Part shown: positions 46,783-56,279 of the stretch, piece by piece
Numbering within the stretch: the stretch's first letter is position 1
How the letters are laid out: each line of letters begins with the position of its first letter
From: Bacteroidetes bacterium SB0662_bin_6
GTDB taxonomy: Bacteria; Bacteroidota; Rhodothermia; Rhodothermales; VXPQ01
Assembly (NCBI GenBank): GCA_009839485.1
Contig: VXPQ01000035.1
Span: 1 to 64,000 of the forward strand
Direction: 5' to 3'
DNA length: 64,000 nt
Program-made: the position numbers and the translations under genes
The notes under the pieces: generated by a model
Database searches by the model: none
What the model was told of the DNA's origin: nothing
Seen by the model: the letters and a program-made list of their open reading frames with translations, nothing else

Positions 46783-48258
46783 ATGGCCGATGTAATCACA
46801 AGCCGCGAGAAAGATTATGCGCAATGGTATCTGGACATTGTGCAGCATGCGAAGCTGGCCGATTATTCGGCGGTGCGCGGGTGCATGGTCATTCGTCCGA
46901 ACGGCTGTGCGCTGTGGGAGAACATGCAGCGGGCGCTCGATGACATGTTCCGGGAGACGGGGCACGAGAATGCCTATTTCCCCTTGTTCATCCCCCAATC
47001 CTTTCTGGCGCGGGAGGCCGAGCATGTAGAGGGGTTCGCCAAGGAGTGCGCCGTGGTCACCCACTCGCGCCTTATGGAAGACCCGTCCGGGGACGGGCTG
47101 TTGCCCGATCCCGATTCCAAGCTGGAGGAAAATCTGATCGTCCGCCCCACCAGCGAAACGATCATCTGGGACGCCTACCGGAGCTGGATCCAATCCTGGC
47201 GCGACCTGCCCATTCTCGTCAATCAGTGGGCGAACGTCGTGCGCTGGGAAATGCGTACGAGGTTGTTTCTGCGCACGATGGAATTTCTCTGGCAGGAAGG
47301 GCACACGGCCCACGAAACGAAAGAGGAAGCCATCGAGGAAACGCGGCGCATGCTGGAAGTATACGCCACGTTCGCCGAGGAATGGATGGCCATGCCGGTG
47401 ATCCGGGGCGTGAAAACGGCCAGCGAACGTTTTGCGGGCGCGGTGGACACGTACTGTATCGAGGCCATGATGCAGGATGGCAAGGCCCTGCAGGCCGGCA
47501 CCAGTCATTTCCTCGGCCAGAACTTCGCCAAAGCGTTCGACTGCCAATTCCAGAACCGCGAAAACCAGCTCGAATATGTGTGGGCTACTTCCTGGGGGGT
47601 TTCGACCCGGCTGATCGGGGCGCTCATCATGACGCATTCGGATGACCGGGGACTGGTCCTGCCGCCCCGCCTCGCTCCCGTACAGGTTGTGATCGTGCCC
47701 ATTTTCCGGAAAGACGAGGAGCGGACCGCTGTGCTCGAGGCAGCCGACCGCATCCAGGCAGCGCTGCGCGCCGCGGGCGTTCGCGTCAAGGTGGATGCCC
47801 GCGAGACGCACCGCCCCGGCTGGAAATTCAACGAATACGAAGTGCAGGGGGTGCCGATCCGCCTCGCCATCGGTCCCCGCGACGTCAAAAATAACAAGGT
47901 GGAATTGGCGCGCCGCGACCAGCCCGGGAAGGAAATCGTTTCGCAGGAGGGGCTTGCGGACCGGATCGGGGCCGTGCTCGAAGATATTCAGCAGCACTTG
48001 TTCGACCGGGCGCTGGAAATGCGCGAAGCCTCCACCCGGCGCGTCGACGACTACGATGCGTTCAAGAACACCCTGGACCGGCATGGCGGGTTCGTGCTGG
48101 CGCACTGGGACGGCACGCCGGAAACCGAGGCCCGCATCAAACAGGAAACGAAAGCGACCATTCGGTGTATCCCGATGAATGGGGACAAGGAAGCGGGCAA
48201 GGATATGCTGACCGGTAACCCGTCGGAGCGCCGCGTTGTTTTCGCCAGGGCTTATTAA
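46783..48258 (+). CDS. proS: Prolyl-tRNA synthetase, archaeal/eukaryotic-type short form
   Basis: The 491-residue class II synthetase starts [16 protein letters not shown]. It shows [10 protein letters not shown] (motif 2 region), [24 protein letters not shown] and a C-terminal anticodon domain with [15 protein letters not shown]. It lacks the ~180-residue editing insertion of the long bacterial form. Length and motifs fit the short ProS found in many Bacteroidota. It ends directly at repeat A10. Confidence 0.95.
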   Translation: MADVITSREKDYAQWYLDIVQHAKLADYSAVRGCMVIRPNGCALWENMQRALDDMFRETGHENAYFPLFIPQSFLAREAEHVEGFAKECAVVTHSRLMEDPSGDGLLPDPDSKLEENLIVRPTSETIIWDAYRSWIQSWRDLPILVNQWANVVRWEMRTRLFLRTMEFLWQEGHTAHETKEEAIEETRRMLEVYATFAEEWMAMPVIRGVKTASERFAGAVDTYCIEAMMQDGKALQAGTSHFLGQNFAKAFDCQFQNRENQLEYVWATSWGVSTRLIGALIMTHSDDRGLVLPPRLAPVQVVIVPIFRKDEERTAVLEAADRIQAALRAAGVRVKVDARETHRPGWKFNEYEVQGVPIRLAIGPRDVKNNKVELARRDQPGKEIVSQEGLADRIGAVLEDIQQHLFDRALEMREASTRRVDDYDAFKNTLDRHGGFVLAHWDGTPETEARIKQETKATIRCIPMNGDKEAGKDMLTGNPSERRVVFARAY

Positions 48259-48295
48259 GGATAGGCTGAACTTCGCGGACTTGATCAGGGTATCC
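48259..48295 (-). repeat. Family A repeat, copy A10 (37 bp)
   Basis: GGATAGGCTGAACTTCGCGG ... ACTTGATCAGGGTATCC. It starts on the base after the proS stop codon. Only the two ends are left, in minus orientation. Confidence 0.75.
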
Positions 48296-48404
48296 TTTAG
48301 CGGAAGCACGTCTTTACAGGAGAACACATCCATCGGACTGCCCATCGACCGACGGCTACATCGATTCATCCGGCCATGAATTCAAACCGGGAGCGTAACG
48401 TCTC

Positions 48405-50843
48405 GTGCGCACTGCCTTCGCTCTTCTCGCCGTCGCAGCCGCCTTGTGGCCTTCCTGCATCCTTGCCCAGGAATGGGGCATGGTATCCGGGCACGTCCTG
48501 TCCGCAGAGGAGAATTTTCCTGTACCTAACGTCAGCATCCTCGTAAGCGATACCGAATTCGGCACCGCGAGCAAGGAGGACGGGACCTACACGCTCCGCC
48601 TGCCCTCGGGCGAGCACCTGTTGCAGTTCTCGGCAGTGGGGTTCGAGACGGCGCAGCACCGCATAGCAGTTCAGCCCGGCGAAACGACGGTCCTGAATGT
48701 TCGCCTCGATGTGTCGGTCGTACAGATGCAGGATGTCGTGGTGGAAGACGAGTTGTTCTTCCCCGAACCCGGGGTGTATGCACTGGAGCCCGAAGTCGCC
48801 CGCAACCTGCCCTCTCCTTTCAAGGGGTTCCAGGCGCTGAGCGTACTCCCGGGCGTCGCCGCCAACAACGAACTCTCCAACCAGTACTCGGTACACGGCG
48901 GGGGCTTTCACGAAAACCTTATTTTCGTCAACGGCTTCGAGGTTTACATGCCGTTGCGTCCGAGGCAGGGGGAGCAGGAGGGGCTCGGCCTGCTTAACCC
49001 GGAGTTGGCGGACCGGCTCGTGCTGTACACGGGGGGATTTCCGGCGAAGTACGGGGGGAAACTGTCGTCCGTGCTGGAAACCAGCTACCACCGCCCGGAC
49101 GGCGAATCCATGCGCGGGTCCGCGACGGCCTCCCTTCTCGATGCAGGCCTCTCGCACCGGGGCGCGGTTGCGGGGGGGCGTTTCGGGTGGAATGCCGGTT
49201 TCCGAAAAGCGCGCGCCCGCCACTTCTTCCGCACGCAAGAAAAAAAGGGGGATTATCGCCCCGACTACACGGATGTGCAGGGGCTGGCGACCTGGCGCTT
49301 CGCACCGGGACATGAAATCGAAGCGCTGGGTATTTACGCCAACCACGTATTCCGCTTCGACCCGGAGAGCCGCAAGACCTATTTCGGCATTGTGAGCGCC
49401 GACCCCAACAGGCCGTCGGACCTGCGTTCCTTCTGGACCCGCTATGAGGGCGACGAAAACGACGGATATAAAACGCGGTTCGCCGGCGTGCGCCTGATCA
49501 ACCGGGTCAGTGCTTCCTGGTCCGTGGAACACGACGCGGCCTACTTCAGCATTTCGGAGACGGAACGCTTCGATATCCAGGGGGCTTCCATCGTGTTTCG
49601 CGTCAATCCGAATAGCGACCCCGCTACCGGTGCGGGGCACATTCCCACCGGCAACGTCACCGAAGAGGAATTTGCCGATAATCTCATAGAAAGCGCCGCA
49701 TGGACCGGACAGGGCCGGTACCGGTTCCAGGCCAGCCGGCATGTCATGGAGGCGGGCTGGAGCGTGCGCGCCTTTTCTTTTTCCGACCGCATCGACGAGC
49801 ACTCCATTCTGTACGGCAGGAACACGAGCGGCGAATCCGTTCGCATCGAAGCGAACCGCCTCTCCGACGAAGCCACGCTTTCCGCATGGAAAACCGGCGT
49901 GTACCTGCAGGACACGATCCAGCGGGGTGGGTTGCTCGTCACGGGCGGCATGCGGGCGGACCGGTTCTCTTTCAACGGCGCATGGACGGTCGCCCCCAGA
50001 ATCTCGGCGCGGTACGTCGTCAGCGAGCGCATCACGACTTCCGGCTCGTGGGGCTACTACCACCAGACCCCGACCTACCGCGAATTCCGCGGCAAACCCG
50101 TGCCGGGCGAAACGATTCTTGGGGCCCTCAATCGGGATATCCGGTCCCAGCGGTCGGTACAGTATGTGTTGGGCGGGGAATATTTCCTGCCTTCGAGGCG
50201 GCTGTACGTACGCGCTACGGCTTTTTACAAGGATATGGACCGCCTCATATCGTACGACGTGCGGAACGTGCGCCTCCTGTATTCCGGGGAAAACGACGCG
50301 GAGGGAGAGGCGTTCGGGCTGGATGTGCATCTGTACGGCGAACTCGTACCTGGGCTCGAAAGCCGGCTGAATTACGCGTACCTGAATGCCGTCGAGACTT
50401 TTCTGCCGGAGTACCGGTCGGAGGTGCTGGAAGGAACGATCCCGCGCCCCTCGGACCAGCGTCACACCATTTCGCTCTTTGTGCAGGATTATATCCCGGG
50501 GGATGACACATGGAGAGTGCATCTGCGCGGCCTCTTCGGGAGCGGCTTCCCGTACACGCCGCCCGTTCCCGACCGTCAGATAGGCAGATTCGTGATTCAG
50601 GTGCCCGGCGAAAGAAATTCGGCCCGCTATCCCCCGTACCGGCGCGTGGATCTCGGCCTGACGAAAATCGTGGGCGTCGGGGCCGGAATGCACCTGGAAT
50701 TGACCGCGGAACTGCTCAATGCGTTCAATATGACGAACACGGTCACGTATACCTGGACGCCCGACAATGCCGGTATCTGGGAGCGGATTCCCACGCGCCT
50801 GACCCCCCGCACCTTCAACGTCCGGTTCCGCCTGGAGTGGTGA
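48405..50843 (+). CDS. TonB-dependent receptor with CarboxypepD_reg-like domain
   Basis: The 812-residue outer-membrane protein begins at GTG 48405 with a signal peptide ending CILAQE. A regulatory-like domain follows (SGHVLSAEENFPVPNVSILV ... DGTYTLRLPSGEH). The plug has LPSPFKGFQALSVLPGVAANNELSNQYSVHGGGFHENL, then a barrel whose last strand is NVRFRLEW, ending in an aromatic residue. It is shorter than SusC proteins. The ligand is unknown. The only nearby ATG (48376) is out of frame, so the GTG start is favoured. Confidence 0.9.
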   Translation: MRTAFALLAVAAALWPSCILAQEWGMVSGHVLSAEENFPVPNVSILVSDTEFGTASKEDGTYTLRLPSGEHLLQFSAVGFETAQHRIAVQPGETTVLNVRLDVSVVQMQDVVVEDELFFPEPGVYALEPEVARNLPSPFKGFQALSVLPGVAANNELSNQYSVHGGGFHENLIFVNGFEVYMPLRPRQGEQEGLGLLNPELADRLVLYTGGFPAKYGGKLSSVLETSYHRPDGESMRGSATASLLDAGLSHRGAVAGGRFGWNAGFRKARARHFFRTQEKKGDYRPDYTDVQGLATWRFAPGHEIEALGIYANHVFRFDPESRKTYFGIVSADPNRPSDLRSFWTRYEGDENDGYKTRFAGVRLINRVSASWSVEHDAAYFSISETERFDIQGASIVFRVNPNSDPATGAGHIPTGNVTEEEFADNLIESAAWTGQGRYRFQASRHVMEAGWSVRAFSFSDRIDEHSILYGRNTSGESVRIEANRLSDEATLSAWKTGVYLQDTIQRGGLLVTGGMRADRFSFNGAWTVAPRISARYVVSERITTSGSWGYYHQTPTYREFRGKPVPGETILGALNRDIRSQRSVQYVLGGEYFLPSRRLYVRATAFYKDMDRLISYDVRNVRLLYSGENDAEGEAFGLDVHLYGELVPGLESRLNYAYLNAVETFLPEYRSEVLEGTIPRPSDQRHTISLFVQDYIPGDDTWRVHLRGLFGSGFPYTPPVPDRQIGRFVIQVPGERNSARYPPYRRVDLGLTKIVGVGAGMHLELTAELLNAFNMTNTVTYTWTPDNAGIWERIPTRLTPRTFNVRFRLEW

Positions 50844-50849
50844 GCGGAC

Positions 50850-50909
50850 ATTTCAAAAACTCCTATAACCGGGGTCCGGGCCAGCCCCAGACATTTCAAA
50901 AACTTCTAC
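50850..50909 (+). repeat. Pair of 20-bp direct repeats after the TonB receptor
   Basis: GACATTTCAAAAACTCCTATA (50850-) and GACATTTCAAAAACTTCTACA (50890-) differ at two positions and are 40 bp apart. They lie just after the receptor stop codon. I see no other copy in the window. Confidence 0.55.
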
Positions 50910-51019
50910 ACCCCGCCCGCAGGGAACAGACGACCCCCTTGCCGTTAAAAATGTTGTTCGTGTCCGTAAAGGGACGCGGATATCGCGCACCTGGTGCGGA
51001 TGCATATAAGAACCTGACA

Positions 51020-51256
51020 AGGATATCTTCAGGGAGTTAGTCTTCACATTCGGACGGCAGGCCCACCCTCCTTGTGCAAACAAGCGAGGTCCTTTCTCCG
51101 GAAAGGCAGGGACGATCGAAAGAATGCGAGCGACTCCCGCTCATGTAAGGTAGAGGTTCTTCTATCCACCGCTCGGGAGCGCGCCCTTTTCGGGAGCCGC
51201 CCCGGCGCCGATTTCGGGCGCTTCGTTGCGCCTGACCGGGCCGGGGCGTTTCTTTA
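51020..51256 (+). ncRNA. Structured leader or small RNA candidate upstream of ccmF
   Basis: This stretch has several perfect hairpins. CCTTTC-tccg-GAAAGG is near 51101, GAGCG-actcc-CGCTC near 51128, and a strong terminal stem is at 51198-51248. It has no convincing ORF. It may be a small RNA or a cis-acting leader of ccmF; I match it to no known family. It forms most of the 497-base gene-free space 50844-51340. Confidence 0.35.
51198..51256 (+). terminator. Intrinsic terminator-like stem ahead of ccmF
   Basis: CGCCCCGGC (51198-51206) pairs with GCCGGGGCG (51240-51248). It encloses a second hairpin GGCGC-ttcgtt-GCGCC (51217-51232) and is followed by TTTCTTTA. It lies directly upstream of ccmF, so it either ends an upstream RNA or acts as an attenuator. 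Confidence 0.5.
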
Positions 51257-51340
51257 TATCAACGACAGGGTGTGCATACGCCCCTGTTTATCGCGGCCGC
51301 TGCCGCGGCCGGCGTCGATTCGTACGTAAAACAGATTCTC

Positions 51341-53875
51341 ATGTCCGGCGTCATTGGACAAATTCTGGTCCTTTTCGGCTTTGTAGTCTGCGCGCTTGCG
51401 GGCTACGCCTATCTTCAGGCCGCGCGCACCGGCAATTCGGAATGGCGGTGGATCGGACGGGCTGCCTGGGGCGCCATGACCGCAAGCCTTGCGGCGGCGG
51501 CAGTGATCCTGATGGTCCTGCTTCTGACACACCAGTTCCAGTATTCCTACGTCTATCAGCAAACGTCCCGCGCGCTGCCGACCCATTTTCTGGTTTCCTC
51601 TTTCTGGGCCGGTCAGGAAGGATCGTTTCTGCTCTGGATCCTCCTGATGAGCGCCCTCGGGCTGGTCCTGATGCGCACGAAACGCGCGTGGGAAGCTCCG
51701 GTCATGGCGATCGTAGCGGGGTCGCAGTGGTTCCTTATTTCCATGATCTCAGGGCTGCAACTGGGGCCGCTGCGCATCGGCGCCTCGCCCTTCGCCACAC
51801 TTGCCGAGAAATTCCCGGACGCCCCCATGCTGCAGATCCCCGGTTTCATACCGGCGGACGGGTCCGGGCTCAACGACCTGCTCCAGAATTACTGGATGGT
51901 CATTCACCCCCCTACGCTTTTTCTGGGGTTCACCCTGATGGCCGTTCCGTTCGCCTTCGCCGTCGCGGCGCTATGGAAACGCCGGTATACCGAGTGGATT
52001 CCGCAGGCGCTGCCGTGGGCGCTGGTTGCCACCGCGGTGCTGGGCGTCGGCATTACGATGGGCGGGTACTGGGCGTACGAAACCCTCTCGTTCGGCGGCT
52101 ACTGGGCATGGGACCCCGTGGAAAATTCCTCGCTGGTGCCCTGGCTTACGGGGATCGCCGCGGTACACACCATGATTATCCGGAAGAGAAGCGGGAGAGG
52201 CCATAAATCCACCTTCCTCTTCTGCATTCTTTCGTACATGCTGGTCATTTACTCCACCTTCCTGACGCGGAGCGGGATACTTGGCGATATATCGGTGCAT
52301 TCCTTCGTCGATCTGGGGATGATGAACCAGCTCCTGCTCTGGATCCTGGCTATGGGCGTCGTCGGGTTCGGCCTTTTCGCGTACCGCTACCGGGAGCTTC
52401 CCGCGCCTGATCGCGAGCCCCACCTGCTCTCGCGCGAGTTCATGACGTTTTGCGGCGCGCTGCTCTTGGCCTGTCTGGCGGCGGTCGTTACCGTAGGCAC
52501 CAGTTCTCCGATTCTGGGGAAACTGTTCCGCGAAGCGCCCTCCACCGTGCCGATCGACTTCTACAACAAGTGGACGCTCCCGATTTCCATCCTGCTTGTG
52601 TTCCTGGCGGGTCTGGGGCAGCTTTTCTGGTGGCACAGAATGGATGTCGAGCAGGTGAACCGGGTGCTCATCAAGCCGATTGCGGGGGCCGTGGCCAGCA
52701 CGGTCGCGGTGCTGATCTTTACTCCGTTCGTGGCGGAAACCGTCCAGCGGCCTGATTTTTCGGCATCGGGCCTTTCGCCAGCGGGCCCGGCGCAGGATGT
52801 TTCCCAGGCGGGATTCGGGGCCGGCGGCGGATTCCTTGAAGGTATCCAACATTTCGGGGAGGTCTACGGAACGGGGATTCTCCTGCTGCTGCTCGTGTTC
52901 ATGGCGTTCTTCGCCCTGTACGGGAACGGCATGGTGCTCTGGAAGGTCGGCCGGGGCAATCCGCGCATGGCGGGCGGCGCGACGGCGCATGTGGGTTTCG
53001 CCATTATGGTCCTTGCCATTGTAGCGTCAAGCGGGTTCAGCAAGCCGATCGGCGCCGTACGCGGCGTGCCCATCGAAGATGGCCGCGACAGTTTTGTCCT
53101 CGAGCGCGGCCAAACGCGCATGATCGGCGGGTACCAGGTGACCTATTCGGGGCGCGAGCGCACGGCGCGCAACCGGCCCGTGTACGTGCTGGATTTCATC
53201 GATCCGAACGGGCGGGAATTCACGGTCAGGCCGGTCGTGTATAAAAGCGATCAGGCCCAGTGGATCCAGCACCCCGACCACGAAATGTATCCGGACAAGG
53301 ACATCTTCGTGGCGGTGTCGCCGAGGGTGATGCAGGAGGACGCCAGGGCATCCGGCGACGATCCGGCCAATCCCGTAGCCCGGCAGGGCGAACTCACGAT
53401 CTCACGCGGCGATTCCACCGTGGTGGGCGACGACGAATTCGCCATACAGTTCATCAATTACCAGACGGATCTTGCCGATCTGCCCGATTCCACGGAGATC
53501 GGCGTAGCGGCCCTGCTGGACGTAACCCACCTCGAAACCGGCGAAACCCGCCGTTTGAGCCCGGTCTACCTGATCATGCAGGATCGCACCCAGCAATACA
53601 TTCAGAATCGCGTGAGCGATTGGGGCCTGACCGTCACGTTTACGGGGATGAACGTGGATACCGGCTCCATCCGCCTCTTTCTGGAAGGCGTTGCCGTAGA
53701 GGCCGACGACTGGCTCATCGTGCAGGCCTACGAGAAGCCGCTCATCAACTTCCTGTGGTTCGGGTTCCTGCTCCTTACCGGCGGCTTCGGATTCGCGGCG
53801 TACCGGCGCTATGCGGATAACCGCCACAGTGCACGGCGGGCAGCACGCACATCCGGCGCCGGAGACGCGTCGTAA
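51341..53875 (+). CDS. ccmF: Cytochrome c-type biogenesis protein CcmF
   Basis: The 844-residue membrane protein has many hydrophobic helices. It carries the haem-handling WWD-type motif GGYWAWDPVENSSLVPWL near 250, flanked by conserved His residues (MVIHPPTLFLGF, AAVHTM). It should attach haem to apocytochrome c outside the membrane. ATG 51341 matches the usual N-terminus (MSGVIGQILVLFG); a GTG at 51272 would add 23 residues. The window contains an octahaem client at 0.2-2.5 kb, but no other ccm gene. Confidence 0.92.
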   Translation: MSGVIGQILVLFGFVVCALAGYAYLQAARTGNSEWRWIGRAAWGAMTASLAAAAVILMVLLLTHQFQYSYVYQQTSRALPTHFLVSSFWAGQEGSFLLWILLMSALGLVLMRTKRAWEAPVMAIVAGSQWFLISMISGLQLGPLRIGASPFATLAEKFPDAPMLQIPGFIPADGSGLNDLLQNYWMVIHPPTLFLGFTLMAVPFAFAVAALWKRRYTEWIPQALPWALVATAVLGVGITMGGYWAYETLSFGGYWAWDPVENSSLVPWLTGIAAVHTMIIRKRSGRGHKSTFLFCILSYMLVIYSTFLTRSGILGDISVHSFVDLGMMNQLLLWILAMGVVGFGLFAYRYRELPAPDREPHLLSREFMTFCGALLLACLAAVVTVGTSSPILGKLFREAPSTVPIDFYNKWTLPISILLVFLAGLGQLFWWHRMDVEQVNRVLIKPIAGAVASTVAVLIFTPFVAETVQRPDFSASGLSPAGPAQDVSQAGFGAGGGFLEGIQHFGEVYGTGILLLLLVFMAFFALYGNGMVLWKVGRGNPRMAGGATAHVGFAIMVLAIVASSGFSKPIGAVRGVPIEDGRDSFVLERGQTRMIGGYQVTYSGRERTARNRPVYVLDFIDPNGREFTVRPVVYKSDQAQWIQHPDHEMYPDKDIFVAVSPRVMQEDARASGDDPANPVARQGELTISRGDSTVVGDDEFAIQFINYQTDLADLPDSTEIGVAALLDVTHLETGETRRLSPVYLIMQDRTQQYIQNRVSDWGLTVTFTGMNVDTGSIRLFLEGVAVEADDWLIVQAYEKPLINFLWFGFLLLTGGFGFAAYRRYADNRHSARRAARTSGAGDAS

Positions 53876-53880
53876 TCAAA

Positions 53881-53978
53881 GGATACTCCGATTAAGACCG
53901 CACTTCTCTCAGCCTCCCGAAGAGCGCATCACGCATGAACGTGACGTGCTGAGCGAAGCGATTTTGATCAGCGTATCC
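53881..53978 (+). repeat. Family A repeat, copy A11 (98 bp)
   Basis: GGATACTCCGATTAAGACCG ... CCTCCCGAAGAGCGCATCACG ... ACGTGACGTGCTGAGCG ... TTTTGATCAGCGTATCC. Both ends and the right hairpin are kept; the left palindrome is lost. It fills the space between two convergent genes, ending one base before the permease stop codon. Confidence 0.88.
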
Positions 53979-53979
53979 T

Positions 53980-55095
53980 TTACAGGTTCTCGATCGCCTC
54001 GGAAGCTGCCTCGCGGCCCCGGGGGGTCAGCACCAGCATATCGTCATCGACCTGCCGCACCAGTCCGTTCGACTGCGCCCTGCGGACGACCCGCCGCGCA
54101 AAGTCCCGTTCCCAGGCGAGGTGTTCCTCGAGATGCCCGATACGATGTTCTATGTCCGCCTCGGGCAGTCCTTCGTGGTTGAACAGGTGGATGGCGAGCA
54201 TCTTTTCCGCGAACTCCCACTTCTGCCGGATGCGCCGCTGCCGTCCCGCAAGGATGCCGTACCGGGGAGCGCCCAGCCAGACGCTTAGGAACACGATGCC
54301 CGATACGGTGGCCATCGCGCCGGCAATGGATACGTCGAAAAGGCGGGCCATCTGAAATCCGCCCACGGCGGAGGCCGCCCCGAGGGCCACGCTCAGCAGG
54401 ATCATGTCGCGGAGCCGGTCGGTGAGCAGGTAGGCCGCCGCGGACGGCGCCACCATCATGGCCACGACCAGGATCGATCCCACCGCGTCGAACGCCGCCA
54501 CCGCCGTGATGGACACGAAGGTCATCAGGCCGTAATGAATAAGCACCGGCCCGAAACCCAGCGCGGCCGCCAGCCCGGCGTCGAACGTGGCGATCTTCAG
54601 TTCCTTGTAGAAGAGCGCGATGAAGGCGACATTCGCCAGCCCGACGCCGCTCATTACGTACAGGGCGCGTGGTCCGATATCCCTGCCCCCGACGATCAGC
54701 CGGTCGAAGGGCGCAAAGGCCGGTTCGCCCAGCAGCACCGCATCGGTGTCGAGGTGTACGTCGCCGGCATAGCGGGCAATAAGGATAATGCCGATGCTGA
54801 ACAGCACGGGAAATGTCAGCCCGATGGCCGCATCTTCCCGGACCAGTCGGGTGGACATGAGGAGTTCGACCAGCATCACGGTGAGCACGCCCGTGGCGGC
54901 TGCGGCCAGAATCAGCAGGGGGGAGTTGAGGTTGTGGGTCAGGAAGAAGGCAATTACAATGCCCGGCAGGATCGCATGGCTGATGGCGTCGCTCATCATG
55001 GCCATCTGGCGCAGCACGAGAAACGTGCCCGGCAGCGCGCACGCCGCGGCCACCACCACCGCGAGGAGTTGAATTTCAATCTCGCCCTGGGTCAT
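53980..55095 (-). CDS. Metal ABC transporter permease with C-terminal winged-helix-like tail
   Basis: The 371-residue protein is an ABC-3 family permease over residues ~1-275, with helices such as LLILAAAATGVLTVMLVELL and the conserved region AFDAVGSILVVAMMVAPSAAAYLL. After the last helix, ~90 cytoplasmic residues follow. They contain EHRIGHLEEHLAWERDFARRVVRRAQSNGLVRQVDDDMLVLTPRGREAA, a pattern like a DtxR/MarR-type winged helix. Its ATG overlaps the previous permease gene by 4 bp. It is the last gene of the SBP-ATPase-permease-permease operon. The metal (Mn, Zn or Fe) is not known. Confidence 0.85.
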   Translation of the reverse strand: MTQGEIEIQLLAVVVAAACALPGTFLVLRQMAMMSDAISHAILPGIVIAFFLTHNLNSPLLILAAAATGVLTVMLVELLMSTRLVREDAAIGLTFPVLFSIGIILIARYAGDVHLDTDAVLLGEPAFAPFDRLIVGGRDIGPRALYVMSGVGLANVAFIALFYKELKIATFDAGLAAALGFGPVLIHYGLMTFVSITAVAAFDAVGSILVVAMMVAPSAAAYLLTDRLRDMILLSVALGAASAVGGFQMARLFDVSIAGAMATVSGIVFLSVWLGAPRYGILAGRQRRIRQKWEFAEKMLAIHLFNHEGLPEADIEHRIGHLEEHLAWERDFARRVVRRAQSNGLVRQVDDDMLVLTPRGREAASEAIENL

Positions 55096-56198
55096 GTCCG
55101 CTCCTCTTTCAGGGTTTCCACGTTGTGCAGGCCGGCGTCGGTGAGCGCCCACCCGTTTCTGGCTCGACGGACAAGGCCGTCCTTTTCAAGACGCCCCAGC
55201 AGGCGCTCCACAGGGACCTCGTTCGCGCGCATGGCCTGCACGGCCCCCTTCGGGTGGGGGCGCAGCGGATCGTTGTGCTGCATGCCGAGGGCATAGAGAT
55301 CCAGCAGCACGGTTTCCAGTTGGAAACGCCCCGTGCTCCGGCGGGCCCGAAGGTATCGCGCCGCCAAACCGCGATTGGGCGCGAACAATAGCGACAGGAC
55401 CATGATGACGCCCATGCAGAGCACGATCAGCGGGCCGGTGGGCAGGCCGGTCTCCGCGCTGCTGAGCACCGCGCCGGTTACGCCGGCCGCCGCGCCGAAC
55501 CCGGCGGACAGCAGTACCATTTTCCACAGCGTATCCGTCCATTGCCGTCCGGCCGCCGCAGGCGCCACGATCATGGCGCTCATCAGCACGACACCGACGG
55601 TCTGCAACCCGATCACGATCGCCACGACGAGCAGCGCCGTCAGAAAAAGATCCACGCGGCGCATGGGGAGGCCCATCGTACGCCCGAACTCCGGGTCGAA
55701 GGCCAGCAGTTTCAGTTCTTTCCAGAAGAGGGTCATCAGGAGGAGTGCTCCACCCCCCGGAATGGCCATCGTAATGACATCGCGCCGGACGAGGGAGGAG
55801 GCCTGCCCGAACAAAAACGTGTCGAGGCCGGCCTGTGCGGCTCCGCCCCGCTGCCGGATATAGGTCAATAGCACCAGGCCCACGCCAAAGAATACGGACA
55901 GGGTCAGGGCGAGCATGCTGTCGTACTTGATCCGGGTGGTTCCGGTGACAGACATGATCCAGAGCGTCGAAAGCCATCCCGCCAGCGCCGCGCCGATCAT
56001 CAGCGCAAGGGGCGCCTTGCTTCCCGTCAGCAGAAACGCGATCGCAATGCCGGGCAGTGCCGCATGGGAAATGGCGTCGCCCAGCAGGCTTTGCCCGCGC
56101 AATACGGCGTAGCTCCCCAGTCCGCCGCTTACGATGCCCAGTACGGCGGAGCCCAGCGCCACCATCCGCAGCGTATAATCGCTGAACAGTTGCTCCAT
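55092..56198 (-). CDS. Metal ABC transporter permease with C-terminal winged-helix-like tail
   Basis: The 368-residue ABC-3 permease has the family segments GLGSYAVLRGQSLLGDAISHAALPGIA near 26-52 and GLQTVGVVLMSAMIVAPAAAGRQ near 200. Residues ~285-368 form a soluble tail (GAVQAMRANEVPVERLLGRLEKDGLVRRARNGWALTDAG) that looks like a winged helix. Chlamydial YtgC is a known permease fused to a DtxR-like repressor (YtgR), so a similar regulator fusion is possible. It follows the ATPase gene after 81 bp and overlaps the next permease by 4 bp. Confidence 0.85.
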   Translation of the reverse strand: MEQLFSDYTLRMVALGSAVLGIVSGGLGSYAVLRGQSLLGDAISHAALPGIAIAFLLTGSKAPLALMIGAALAGWLSTLWIMSVTGTTRIKYDSMLALTLSVFFGVGLVLLTYIRQRGGAAQAGLDTFLFGQASSLVRRDVITMAIPGGGALLLMTLFWKELKLLAFDPEFGRTMGLPMRRVDLFLTALLVVAIVIGLQTVGVVLMSAMIVAPAAAGRQWTDTLWKMVLLSAGFGAAAGVTGAVLSSAETGLPTGPLIVLCMGVIMVLSLLFAPNRGLAARYLRARRSTGRFQLETVLLDLYALGMQHNDPLRPHPKGAVQAMRANEVPVERLLGRLEKDGLVRRARNGWALTDAGLHNVETLKEERT

Positions 56199-56210
56199 CG
56201 GCGTTTCCCG

Positions 56211-56275
56211 GGGAATGTTTCGGGCAGGGTTTACGGGGGAATGTTTCGGACGTGTTTCGGGGAATGTCCTGAGGA
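56211..56275. repeat. Three degenerate tandem repeats between ATPase and permease genes
   Basis: GGGGAATGTTTCGGG (56213), GGGGAATGTTTCGGA (56238) and GGGGAATGTCCTGAG (56259) occur about every 21-25 bp. They fill the only untranslated gap inside the metal-transport operon. Confidence 0.6.
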
Positions 56276-56279
56276 ATAT

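Noticed and set aside
53881-53978. Simple intrinsic terminator between ccmF and the permease
   Set aside because: It is part of the family A repeat with both termini and lacks a T-run, so it is listed as a repeat.
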